A DNA stretch of 64,000 nt from Lytechinus variegatus (taxonomy: Eukaryota; Echinodermata; Echinoidea; Temnopleuroida; Toxopneustidae). The DNA is taken from positions 20,282,406 to 20,346,405 of the forward strand of contig NC_054748.1 of the NCBI RefSeq assembly GCF_018143015.1, in the 5' to 3' direction. The notes beneath the pieces are model-generated. The model saw only the letters and a program-made list of their open reading frames with translations, was not told where the DNA came from and made no database searches. This document shows positions 31,347 through 42,434 of the stretch, in pieces. Numbering within the stretch: position 1 is the stretch's first letter; every line of letters starts with the position of its first letter. The position numbers and the translations under genes are program-made.

Positions 31347-34300
31347 ATGGAAGGGTGTGGCCCGTATCGAATCAGCTTCTCCGGAAATTCATTCCTAGGG
31401 GTGTACGACTTAGGGTGTGCCATGTGCCTCCTTGACCACGGCAAGAGATTGCTACAGAATGTGGAGTCTTATTGGGGCATCTCCTCGGGGGGACTGACGG
31501 CAGCGCTTATGATGTCAGCCCCTGAATGTCTGCGGGTAAGTTAGATTGCTGCTTAGATTCGAGTTTAGACCAACTTGCAATTTCAATTTCATTTTCATTG
31601 TTAATTTCAATTCTTCTTCAATTCACTTTACAGAATCCACTGAATTCAATTATCATTTTCGACTTTGAATTCAAATTTCTCTCAATTTCAAATCCAATTT
31701 CGATTTCAATTTAACTTCAATGCCATTTCCAATTTCTATTTCAATACCAGTAATCTAATTTCAATATCAATGCTTATTTCATGGTTATTTTCAATTTCAA
31801 TTTGAAATTCAGTGTTGATTTCAATTACACTTTCAGTTAAGTCTCCATTTAATACCATCATAATTTCGACTTTGCATCTAAAATCTTTCAATTTCAATTT
31901 CCATTTAGAAGGTACCGTGAACGTGTGTTATAAGGTACCTCATTGTGGAGGTTCAGGGTTCGATCTCCGGGAGAGCTTGCAGTGCAGGCACTCTACCCTT
32001 GAATGACGAATTTTATACATTGCGCCCTTTTTTATCTTTCAGCAATTAAATCGAAGAATCTACAGATATAGGCAATATGGATACCACATTATGGTCATAT
32101 TATACCCTCCGCCTGACCCCCCGGAAAACGCCTAGAAAGTTTTGACTAAAAATTATGATATCCCTTCTTATATTCTTGACATTTTATTTGCACCTTATTC
32201 ACATAATAATACAGGATTATTTAGATGCCATCCTCGCCCTGTCAACAAAGATACATAGTCTTCCTCAAGGCGCTTTGACCCCTGGGTTTGACTTCACACA
32301 GGAAGTGCGTCATATACTTGAAGCTCTTTTAAAGGTTTGTTCATACGAGTTTAACATTAAGTCATTTTGGTGCGTATGTAAATTTTCTGGAATCGGGGTG
32401 TCGACTCAGTTTATTTACCCCTAAGATTTTTTCTATGGATGCATCACATTATACAAACTTGTCTTTTAACTCCGAAATTGAGGTGTTATAGCTCAACACC
32501 AATGGGTGTTATTAAAACACCTTTGCTTATAATTTTTACATTGTTTTTTTGTTATGTTCAATCTCTAAGGTGTAATTTTAACACCTCAGGGTGTGGTCCT
32601 CTATTAGGGACACCAACAGGTGTCAGATTTAACACCGTAGTTTTTACAGTTATCTGATCAACGATTTAAGGATTTTTTTAAAATCAAAATCGAATCAATA
32701 ACTGCAATCTTAAATTAAAAAAAAGTGTCAAATATAATCGAGGCTCTCCATATACACCATGACCATGTCTGCCGGAGAAATTTTATAGGTGCATGCACTT
32801 ATGATATCGCGAAATCATGGATAACCTAACGAATAGCGGGCTCTCTGACCTGTAAAACGATTTCTAGCCTTTCATGTCTGATCTAAATAATTACAATATT
32901 TTTATGATTGAATGGCAGCTGCACAATGAACGACTTTAGTTCGAATATTGGACAATTTTTTTTATCAATCAAATAATAAATTGTTCATTTCACTCAACAG
33001 AATAACTGCCACATCACGTGTTCAAATCAGCTCCACGTTCAACTGCAGGAACTTGTTACGACGGAAGACATCCCCGCGCACATGCGCAGAAGACCACAAA
33101 CCTTGGAGGAGGAGCTCCAGCCGCTGAAACCCCCCACGAAGACGGATATCGTGATGGTCGACGGGAAAGCTTATCTCTTTGGTGAAAAGCAAGTTGTGTC
33201 AGCGTATTCTTCTAAGCATGCTCTCACAGAGGTAAACTAGTATATACATGTATATTCAAAATTATATCCTACATAGATTAAATAGTGGTTGGTTCAAATA
33301 GCACCATGTGACCAAACATATTTCAACTATGACGTCATACCTCGATACATTATTCGCTATACCAAAATTCTGACGTCATTATTTCAGAAAACTGGATATT
33401 TAGCTATACTCTCTGGCGCACAGGTCAAGCAAATGCTGAAACAGGAATACCCCCCCAAAAAAAGTGCAAAATGTCCTATTGCTGTAACTTATCTTAAAAA
33501 AAGCAAAGAGAGAGAGAAAAAAATCACCCTCATTGATTAAGAAACGGGCCAATCAGCCTTTAACAGCATCCAATGAAATATTTTATTCAAACATGAAAAA
33601 ATCAATTGATATACGAATACTCTGAGTAAGTTTTATTCTTATTGGATGAAACTTACTTTCAGTTTATACTAATTATACTTCTCAATCTTAAGAGGTTTTA
33701 TTAAAAATGTTCTTAGTAACTGCTATACTGTAAAAACTGTGGTGTTAAAACTGACACCAGTTGGTGTAAATAGAGGGCCATACTCTGGGGTGTTAAAATT
33801 ACACCCTAGAGATTGAACATAAGACCAAAGAGTATTAATGTAACAACAATAGGTGTTGCAATAATACAGATAGGTGTTAAATCTACACTGTAATAACACC
33901 GCTGTAAAATAAGTGGTGTGGTCCTCTATGTACAACGGTTAACACCACAATGTTTGCTGTGTATATACTACCTCACAGTAATATTATGTTCAATCCTTTC
34001 AGGTATTAGTAGCTGCTATATACTACCCCTCAACCATCACAGTAATATTATGCTCAATCCGTTCAGGTATTAGTAGCTGCTATATACTACCCCTCAACCA
34101 TCACAGTAATATTATGCTCAATCCGTTCAGGTATTAGTAGCTGCTATATACTACCCCTCAACCATCACAGTAATATTATGCTCAATCCGTTCAGGTATTA
34201 GTAGCTGCTATATACTACCCCTCAACCATCACAGTAATATTATGTTCAATCCTTTCAGGTATTAGTAGCTGCTATATGCTACCCCTCAACCATCACAGTA

Positions 34301-36421
34301 ATATTATGTTCAATCCTTTCAGGTATTAGTAGCTGCTATATACTACCCATTAACCATCACAGTAATATTATGTTCAATCCTTTCAGGTATTAGTAACTGC
34401 TATATACTACCCATCAACCATCACAGTAATATTATGTTCAATCTTTACAGGTATTAGTAGCTGCTATATACTACCCATCAACCATCACAGTAATATTATG
34501 TTCAATCTTTACAGGCATTAGTAGCTGCTATATACTACCCCTCAACCATCACAGTAATATTATGTTCAATCCTTTCAGGTATTAGTAGCTGCTATATACT
34601 ACCCATTAACCATCACGGTAATATTATGTTCAATCTTTTCAGGCATTAGTAGCTGCTATATACTACCCATTAACCATCACGGTAATATTATGTTCAATCT
34701 TTACAGGTATTAGTAGCTGCTATATACTACCCATCAACGATCACAGTAATATTATGTTCAATCCTTTCAGGTATTAATAGCTGCTATATACTACCCCTCA
34801 ACCATCACAGTAATATTATATTAAATCTTTACAGGTATTAGTAGCTGCTATATACTACCCATTAACCATCACAGTAATATTATGTTCAATCCTTTCAGGT
34901 ATTAGTAACTGCTATATACTACCCATCAACGAACACAGTAATATTATGTTCAATCCTTTCAGGTATTAGTAGCTGCTATATACTACCCCTCAACCATCAC
35001 AGTAATATTATGTTCAATCCTTCCAGGTATTAGTAGCTGCTATATACTACCGATCAACGATCACAGTAATATTATGTTCAATCCTTTCAGGTATTAATAG
35101 CTGCTATATACTACCCCTCAACCATCACAGTAATATTATGTTCAATCCTTCCAGGTATTAGTAGCTGCTATATACTACCCATTAACCATCACAGTAATAT
35201 TATGTTCAATCCTTTCAGGTATTAGTAACTGCTATATACTACCCCTCAACCATCACAGTAATATTATGTTCAATCCTTTCAGGTATTAGTAGCTGCTATA
35301 TACTACCCATTAACCATCACAGTAATATGTTCAATCCTTTCAGGTATTAGTCATGTTAGTAGCTGCTATATACTACCCATCAACCATCACGGTAATATTA
35401 TGTTCAATCCTTTCAGGTATTTGTAGCTGCTATATACTACCCCTCAACCATCACAGTAATATTATGTTCAATCCTTTCAGGTATTAGTAGCTGCTATATA
35501 CTACCCATCAACCATCACAGTAATATTATGTTCAATCCTTTCAGGTATTAGTAGCTGCTATATACTACCCATTAACCATCACGGTAATATTATGTTCAAT
35601 CTTTACAGGTATTAGTAGCTGCTATATACTACCCATTAACCATCACAGTAATATTATGTTCAATCTTTTCAGGTATTAGTAGCTGCTATATACTACCCCT
35701 CAACGAACACAGCAAGTGCACCGAAGGTTATGGAAAAGGTATGTGAGAGAGCCACACTAATTTCTTTATTAAAACCATGATTATTGCCAATTTATTGTAT
35801 CAAACTATTAGAGGAAAAAGAGGGGGAATGAGATCAAGAATAGTAAGAAATCATTTCATTGAAGGATTTGGGAAAATCCACATTAAAGTTGCTATTTTAA
35901 GATTTTTTATTTTACTTTTCAGGCTGGAATTTTATTATTATTATTAAAACAAATTTTTGCTCTGTATAAACATGTATTGTGATTTTACACGATTGTTTTT
36001 CCATAAAAACAATCTATTGATTCATTTTCAAAAAGTATTTTATCATTCGTTTTGCTTTTTACACTATTGTCTCTAGCATTACATCGACGTCAGCGCGCTC
36101 CCTGATGACACGCCCAAAGACGCAGCAGACAGCAGGTTCCCGTCCACAGGTCACGTGATAGCCATCGCACCCAATAAGAATGCAGGACTGAGCCGACCTA
36201 AAGACAATCTCACGCTCGGTCTTCGTGACGTCAGCAGGGACAATTACGTATTCAAACCATGGCATATGTTTCGATTGGGCGAGGGGCTTTACCCCCCTCG
36301 GAGGGAAGACCTGGAAAAGACATTTTGGGACGGAGTTTCCGACGCGACGGAGTTCCTTAAAAAGTTTGAAATGTACGAATCTGGCTCCAATAGCTATCCC
36401 CAAAGATCTACAATGTACTGA
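31347..36421 (+). CDS. Patatin-like phospholipase domain protein (PNPLA4-type), plus-strand paralogue, five exons
   Basis: Coding exons: 31347-31535, 32215-32334, 33001-33231, 35673-35738, 36077-36421. All phase 0, giving 316 aa. The first exon opens at 31326 after an acceptor; ATG at 31347. Seen: ISFSGNSFLGVYDLG (residues 9-23, oxyanion loop, central Gly replaced by Ser), the nucleophile elbow GISSG at 44-48 (Ser46, canonical GxSxG), MMSAPECLR, ALTPGFDFTQEV, SAYSSKHALTE, the 22-codon exon VLVAAIYYPSTN, HYIDVSAL with Asp206 at the catalytic Asp position but DVS instead of DGG, and RLGEGLYPPRREDLEKTFWDG. It is a paralogue of the 10018-13245 gene, with matching exon borders apart from one extra intron. 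Intron 3 contains the 64-bp array that copies the exon 4 acceptor. Family role: lipid acyl hydrolase/transacylase; activity here is uncertain. Confidence 0.88.
32481..32651. repeat. GGTGTT/AACACC element, related copy D (intron 2)
   Basis: GAGGTGTTATAGCTCAACAC, then GGGTGTTATTAAAACACC, and finally TTTAACACCGTAGTTTTTAC. The left terminal arm seems lost. Lies between exons 2 and 3 of the plus-strand patatin gene. Confidence 0.6.
33726..33961. mobile_element. GGTGTT/AACACC foldback element, related copy E (intron 3)
   Basis: Starts ACTGTAAAAACTGTGGTGTT and ends AACACCACAATGTTTGCTGT. GGGTGTTAAAATTACACCC lies inside. Its right end abuts the start of the 64-bp array. Confidence 0.7.
33967..35738 (+). 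repeat. 64-bp minisatellite duplicating a 3' splice site and exon start (27 copies)
   Basis: The unit runs GTATTAGTAGCTGCTATATA, CTACCC(C/A)T(C/T)AACCATCACAG, TAATATTATGTTCAATC, CTTTCAG. GTATTAG starts occur from 34003 to 35673; the 1670-bp span is 26 periods of 64 plus one 6-bp irregularity near 35349. The last copy is the real exon 4. The first 32 bases of each unit equal the exon start; the rest equals the intron end seen at 33967-34002. Confidence 0.93.
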
Positions 36422-38890
36422 ACAATATTTGTATTGCTCTCGTTTATAGCAAGGACACTGGCTAAAGCAATAAGACATGCATTTGTCATTCTCACCGCTT
36501 TTGGAATGCCACTTTATGTGAAATGTTTCAAGGAGCCAAAGAAATTTGTCTTCGACGTGAATTTTGATTTGGAGACACCTCCGAGCCTTTGAATGATTCT
36601 AAACATAATATTGGAGACATACAAGGTTCGGATGGTCATCATTCTCGTATTGCAGTTTCTCTATCTTACATCCAGTTTTTTTTAAGTGTTGCTTACTCGG
36701 TTTTTATTCATTCAATTCAACTCAATTCAGACCACTTGCGTGATTTTATTTTTGCTCTTCATTACGCCGTTGATGGCGACAAATTTTGATTACAGATTCA
36801 AGACTCTCTTAAATTATAGACTCTGGATTTCAGTCTTTAAATATTGTTTCATAAAGTGTTTTTTTTTCAAATTTCTGGGAGTTTTGTTTCCAAGTACACG
36901 GGAGAGGGAGGGGGGGGGCAGTGAGAGGATGCCAAAAGGAAGAGGGATGTTAAAGAAAACGTGATAGAGGGGAAGAGGAGGGGGTGGAGAGAGGTGAGGA
37001 GGGGTGGAGGGAGGTGAGGAGGGGTGGAGAGAGGTGAGGAGGGGTGGAGAGAGGTGAGGAGGGGGTGGAGAGAAGTGAGGAGGGGGTGGAGAGAGGTAAG
37101 GAGGGGTTGGAGAGAGGTGAGGAGGGGGTGGAGAGAGGTAAGGAGGGGGTGGAGAGAGGTAAGGAGGGGTGGAGAGGGGAAGAGGAGGGGGTGGAAAGAG
37201 GTGAGGGGGTCGGATATGACAGGAGGTAGAACGAGAGACGGAGCATTTCATGGGACATTTCCTCAGTGAAAATCATTATTTATGTTTCATCAAGGGAGAG
37301 AGGGGAGAGTATTGAAAAATGTTTGGGGTGCTTGGCAAGAGGTAGAACAAGAAAGGGGGGGGGGGTAAATTTAGAGAATGAAATAAGAGAAAAGGGCGGC
37401 GTTTTTTGTTCATTGGGCGGTTGTGGTGGTGGTGGGGCGTATAAATCATGAAAGGGATTTAAAAAAAGCTTACTGATAGCAAAGGTAAACTAATAATATT
37501 AACTATTACTGCGGTATTGGCGTATAAATACCAATATGAAAAAAAATGTACAAGAATGAACTTGCACATTGTTCAATCAATGTATTTATGCATGGGAAGC
37601 ATTTCATGAAATAAAATAGTGACTTTACTTGAATATTGTGATAAGCTACTGTAAATGCTTGCACCTGATTGGCTAAAACCCAGTTTTCATGAAACGCTTC
37701 CATGTTCTTCTACCTGATTGATATGATCGCATACCTGCCAACATTAGGAAATGCAAGAATCTAATAGCCGGGGTCCAGGGCCTCCATTGCATAAAAATAG
37801 TCGACTTGACATTTTGCGAACCTAGAAATGTTCTTTCCGTTTAAGTCTTTTTCTTGATTCGTGTTCCTATGGGGTCCTAGAACAATTGCAGCTTGTTTGC
37901 CCAAAGTTGCCGTTTGGGCAATTTTGCTAATTTGCATAAATCCAAAATGAACCGATTTCTGTAATCTTTTTTTTGCAATATAAGGTCATCTTCAGGTCAA
38001 ATCCAAGATGGCCGCCAGATGCCATCTTAAAAAATTGACTTTTGATCTCCTTGCCCCACAATGACGAGTAATACCTCTGTTTAGGGGGTTTGGGGTGTGC
38101 AGAATCTCTTTCTGCTTTTCTAGGTCAGTGTATTAAGCCTATGAGAATGTCAAATCGACTCAAAGTTTCTATTACGGTAACTTTGCCATTCAATGGTATC
38201 TTGCATGGAATCCTTGATTTTGATTGGCTGATGAGCATTGTTACCATGGTAGTTACCATTGGATGTCAAAGTTACCATATTCAAATTACTTTGATGCAAC
38301 GAGGCCCCGGGGGCGACTAAGCCCCAAGCGGAGGCTAGGGGCAGTTCAAGAAGGCAGTTACCCCTGACATTCCTGTATTTTAGCAACTTTAACTCTAAAA
38401 GGTCTAGATTTTTTTTCTTTTTAGATGTACCTGTATTGAAAACTTGGGAGCATGAATGGGTCTATGGTGGATTTCCCCATTTATTTTTTCTCACATGAAA
38501 TTTCAGAAATCAGGGGGGGGGGTTCATGAAAGGACTTGTCGGAGGTTTTATCCACAAGTCCCATTTTATCCGACAGTTACCATAGTAACAGTGTCTCACA
38601 GCCAATCAGAGTCAGAGAAAGATGTCAGATCTGACAACTTGTCGGACAAAAATGTTGATGAAACACTCCCCAGGACCTCCCGATTTTCCTTTGCCATTTT
38701 GAAAATTTAAAATCAGGTCAGGTGACAGATCTGTGATCGATGTTCATATTCATTAAGATAAAAATAAGTCATTGCACAACATACAAAAAGTACAGTCAGA
38801 TATATTAGTGAAATATACATTTTAATTTCGATATGATATGGTCTCATTCAGACATGCACTGCAATGCATTCTTTCAAAAGCTTTTACACA
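36422..38890. other. Patatin-gene 3' flank and intergenic DNA
   Basis: Mostly AT-rich 3' flank, then a G-rich minisatellite (36965-37210) and unique-looking DNA. A foldback with GTTCATGAAAGGACTTGTCG and TTGATGAAACACTCCCC ends lies at about 38512-38680; it includes GTTACCATAGTAAC. No further coding segment is supported. Confidence 0.45.
36965..37210. repeat. G-rich 20-21-bp minisatellite
   Basis: Unit GTGGAGAGAGGTGAGGAGGG with one-base length changes, about 11 copies. The strand asymmetry (no C, many GGG) would favour G-quadruplexes. Open frames (WREVRRG repeats) are compositional. Confidence 0.88.
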
Positions 38891-38892
38891 TA

Positions 38893-39672
38893 TTAAAGGA
38901 AACCAAAACCCAAAAAGAGAAACAATCGCATTGGAAAGAGTTAAATGAGAGGAACAATTTAAAAAAAGTTTCATCAAAATCGGTTATGTCAACATCTTTT
39001 AGAAGAGATGATGAGATGACAAGATCTTGGATCTCGTCATGTCTACATCCAGTGGAAGAGATGATCAGATGTCATGATCTCGTAACTCGTCATGTCTACA
39101 TCTTTAAGAAGAGATGATTAGATGACATGATCATGGATCGAAGATCTTGTCATCTGACCATTTCTTCTAAAAGATGTCGACATGACGAGATCCGGGATCT
39201 TGTCATCTGATCATCTTTTCTAAAAGATGTTGACATGATGAAATCCGGGATCTTGTCATCTGATCATCTCTTCTACAAGATGATGACATGATGAGATCCT
39301 GGATCTTGTCATCTCATCATCTATTCTACAAGATGTTGACATGATGAGATCCGAGATCTTGTCATCTCATCATCTCTTCTAAAAGATGACGACATGACGA
39401 GATCCGGGATCTTGTCATCTCATCATCTCTTATAAAAGATGTTGACATGATGAGATCTGGGATCTTGTCATCTCATCATCTCTACTAAAAGATGTTGACA
39501 TGATGAGATCCGGAATCTTGTCATCTCATCATCTCTTCTAAAAGATGTCGACATGATGAGATCCAGGATCTCGTCATCTGATTTTTTGCTATCAAGATAT
39601 CGACTTCCCAAGATAATTATTTCAACATCTCGGTGGCACTTTTAAGCTTCCATAGGTTTTGGTTTCCTTTAA
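38893..39672. mobile_element. MITE with TTAAAGGAAACCAAAACC ends enclosing a palindromic minisatellite
   Basis: Left end TTAAAGGAAACCAAAACCC and right end GGTTTTGGTTTCCTTTAA are inverted repeats flanked by or including TTAA. The inside is almost wholly the 53-bp minisatellite at 38985-39590. Confidence 0.75.
38985..39590. repeat. 53-bp self-complementary minisatellite
   Basis: Unit AAGATGTTGACATGATGAGA, TCCGGGATCTTGTCATCTCA, TCATCTCTTCTAC, about eleven copies. Each contains the near-palindrome GATGAGATCCGGGATCTTGT followed by CATC. Confidence 0.88.
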
Positions 39673-39674
39673 GA

Positions 39675-41178
39675 GATGTAACAATATATGCGTGATCCAT
39701 GTTCAAGATACATTATATAAGCCGTCAAACACAGATCATATTTGCATAAAGTAATTCAAAACTCTCTGATCACATAGGCTTATGATTCTTTTAAAATATC
39801 TATTTGATATTCTAACAAGTTTCATTTAAAAATAAAGTTTTGCAGTGCTGGTACACATTCCTTTCATAAATATCATACTTGGATTACTCCTCCAAAGTTT
39901 ATGAATAAGAAAATTACCAAGGGTAATTTACAGTTTAGAAAGATATGAACAGTAAACGTTAGTTTATTTATCTCTGGTTCAATTCAAAGTGGCATGTGAC
40001 CCTAAAGCTGAAGTGAAAGCAATACAGAGCAAAATTCAATGATCAAATAGTTGAAAAATTACAACAAATCTGATAAATATTAGTTATGTTATTGATTTTT
40101 TTAAAGATTTGCAATATTTTGTTGCCAATGCATGCCATCATAAGAAATAGGTAGATGACGGGTCATCTCCCCACTTTTTCCTATATTGTATTAGATGTAC
40201 ATGTACATGAAATCATAATCGTTTCATATTACAGCATGTCTCCCTTGTAACAAAATCAGTTTCAGCAAAGCCTTCATGGCTTTTAACACTCTTGGAGGAA
40301 ATAAAATAAAATACAAAAGAATAAGCGGGGGGGGGGGGGGGGGGGGGTAACATCATCTCTTCCCTAATAATTGCATATTCATGCAGGCATGCCTATTGTT
40401 TCATGGATATAATGCAAAACTGTAAAATGTCATAACTGGCATCTTCCTTTGTCCGACTTTGATGAAATTCTAGTTCCAAAACATGCTTTGTTGGATAGGA
40501 AATGCAAAATATTTCGCAAACAAAAAAATGCCTGAAAAAAAAATACAATAGAAACTATGCATATCTTTACATACTATACATATTTACAAAATAATACAAT
40601 ATTATGTACAATAACTCTATGTTTATTTACAATATTAGTTAGAATGTAAACATACATGTATAGCAAGGTGGGAAGTATAATTGGTATGTCTTAAGTCCCT
40701 GTAAAAATAGTTTTAATATACTGAGAACCGGCTGATACATGGCATACTCAGCGTATTTGCAACATACATAGGAAACTAGTGAAAAATATATGTGTACACC
40801 ATTTTTCAATATAAGGTTATCAACTTTACAAATAATTTCATACTTAAACATGATCATTACACCTAAACTCCTAAAAATATGTGGGCTAAAATCTGAACTA
40901 ATGTTGTGGTCGCAACATGAGATTATGAAAATGAAGGGAAAAAAAATGTGGAAATGGTATAAGAACTTTAATGAGTTATCTACACCCTGTATATGAAAAA
41001 AACATAAAAAGGATAAAAGTTTGATTATAATTAGTCTTAAAAGCTTGAAGCTACCAGGAAGTGTAGTCTAAAAATAGCTTCATTACAGGTAAATAATTCT
41101 TGGATCTCTTACATACATGTAAAGTAATTAGAAATATTTTTGTAGGTAAAAACAGTTTATGAACTGACCTGTATCAGG
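39675..41178. other. Intergenic or 3'-flank DNA of RFESD, no gene seen
   Basis: AT-rich, with a G-run near 40328-40347. It may include part of the RFESD 3' UTR, which is transcribed leftward, but no polyadenylation site can be fixed from sequence alone. Confidence 0.4.
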
Positions 41179-41179
41179 G

Positions 41180-41562
41180 TTAAAGAGAAATTCCAGTAGT
41201 TGCAGAAAGTCTGTAAAACAAGGCTTAATTGTCAGTATATCATTGAGGATCTAGATCTGGTACAGTTACATTAACTGAACTTTGTGAATCTTGAAATCTA
41301 CGCTGAAAAATATTCACACCGAAGATCCCCAACACAGATAAGCGCACGTGGGGCAATGTATAATTATTGCTTAGAGCGTCGGGCCCGACGCCCTACCCGA
41401 ATCCTGTGCTTATTTGCTGATTTCTCAGCAAATACACAATTTCTTCCAGAATCCTTTGGCACATGCATTTTATTTATACAAACAGACACTTTAATGGTCA
41501 TTTCATTGGATTCTGTACGAACTCATTTTGATATCGTTACCAAAACTAGCATTTACCTTTAA
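41180..41562 (+). mobile_element. MITE with TTAA ends, copy 1 (RFESD 3' flank)
   Basis: Begins TTAAAGAGAAATTCCAGTAG and ends CATTTACCTTTAA. The inside includes CACACCGAAGATCCCCAACA and AACAGACACTTTAATGGTC. An inverted copy of the same element lies at 42946-43349. Confidence 0.8.
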
Positions 41563-42434
41563 GTCTGCACAATATTAATTTTTTAATATTGCAACATAGG
41601 ATCTTGTTGCTATGGATACACTCTCAGTATCAAAATTTGAAACCAGAGTATGCATTCTACACACAAATGTGCAAAGATTGCTTCCCAAAGTATGGTTGTG
41701 TCCTCATACTAAAACCAGTTTAATGAGGCAAAGACATCTTGAAAACTTCATCGCAGACTGGTATTACAAACCGGTTTGGAAGATCGATTCCAAGACTGCT
41801 ACTACCATTCTCATTACATGTTAAACTAATGTTTCCAGTAAGCTAGTTTTCAGACAGGTTCTTAGACTCTATTACAGGGGAGGGGGTAATAATAAATCCA
41901 GCACTATTCCCCATTGATTACCCTAATCAAACTCTCCAGGAATACAGGAATTACGATGTTTTCTAAAACAAAACTCTTCTTTACAAGACACTGATGCAAA
42001 TTCAGTACAACTTCGCAATTAAAAAACAATGGTAGGGGGTTAAAAAGACACTAAAATTACATTTTAGCATTTCAAATCTGGCAAGATAAGTGGTTTAACA
42101 GGGCAGGAATGATTGATTGTTTAGCTAAAAGGGTTTTAGATTCAGTAATGTAATCCATACATTAACATTAACTTATGAAATATCATTTGATGAAACATAG
42201 TTGAAAATTGCATAAAATTCCTTGGCACTTATTTTTGCAATATAACCTCCAAGGTTTTCCCCTATTGCTGGACAATACCAGAGACATACAATGTCAACAA
42301 CCTCTGGTGGAAATTATTCCCAGATATCTGACCATACGATGAACATTTTGAGGTCAGTTTTGTTCTAATAAAGAGTGGAAAATGTGACAAATTGGTTACA
42401 AACTTAGCTGAGAAGATGCTGCATGGCATGGCTT

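Noticed and set aside
31917-32010. tRNA/SINE-like segment with GGTTCAGGGTTCGATCTCC
   Set aside because: A-box-like and B-box-like words lie on opposite strands, so no coherent tRNA or SINE head can be drawn.
34003-35700. CRISPR-like regular repeat appearance
   Set aside because: Eukaryotic locus, contiguous 64-bp tandem units without unique spacers, explained by duplication of a splice acceptor.
36059-36478. 139-codon minus-strand frame
   Set aside because: Antisense shadow of the last exon of the plus-strand patatin gene.
37024-37269. Repeated WREVRRG peptide frame
   Set aside because: Product of the G-rich minisatellite whose period is near a multiple of three.
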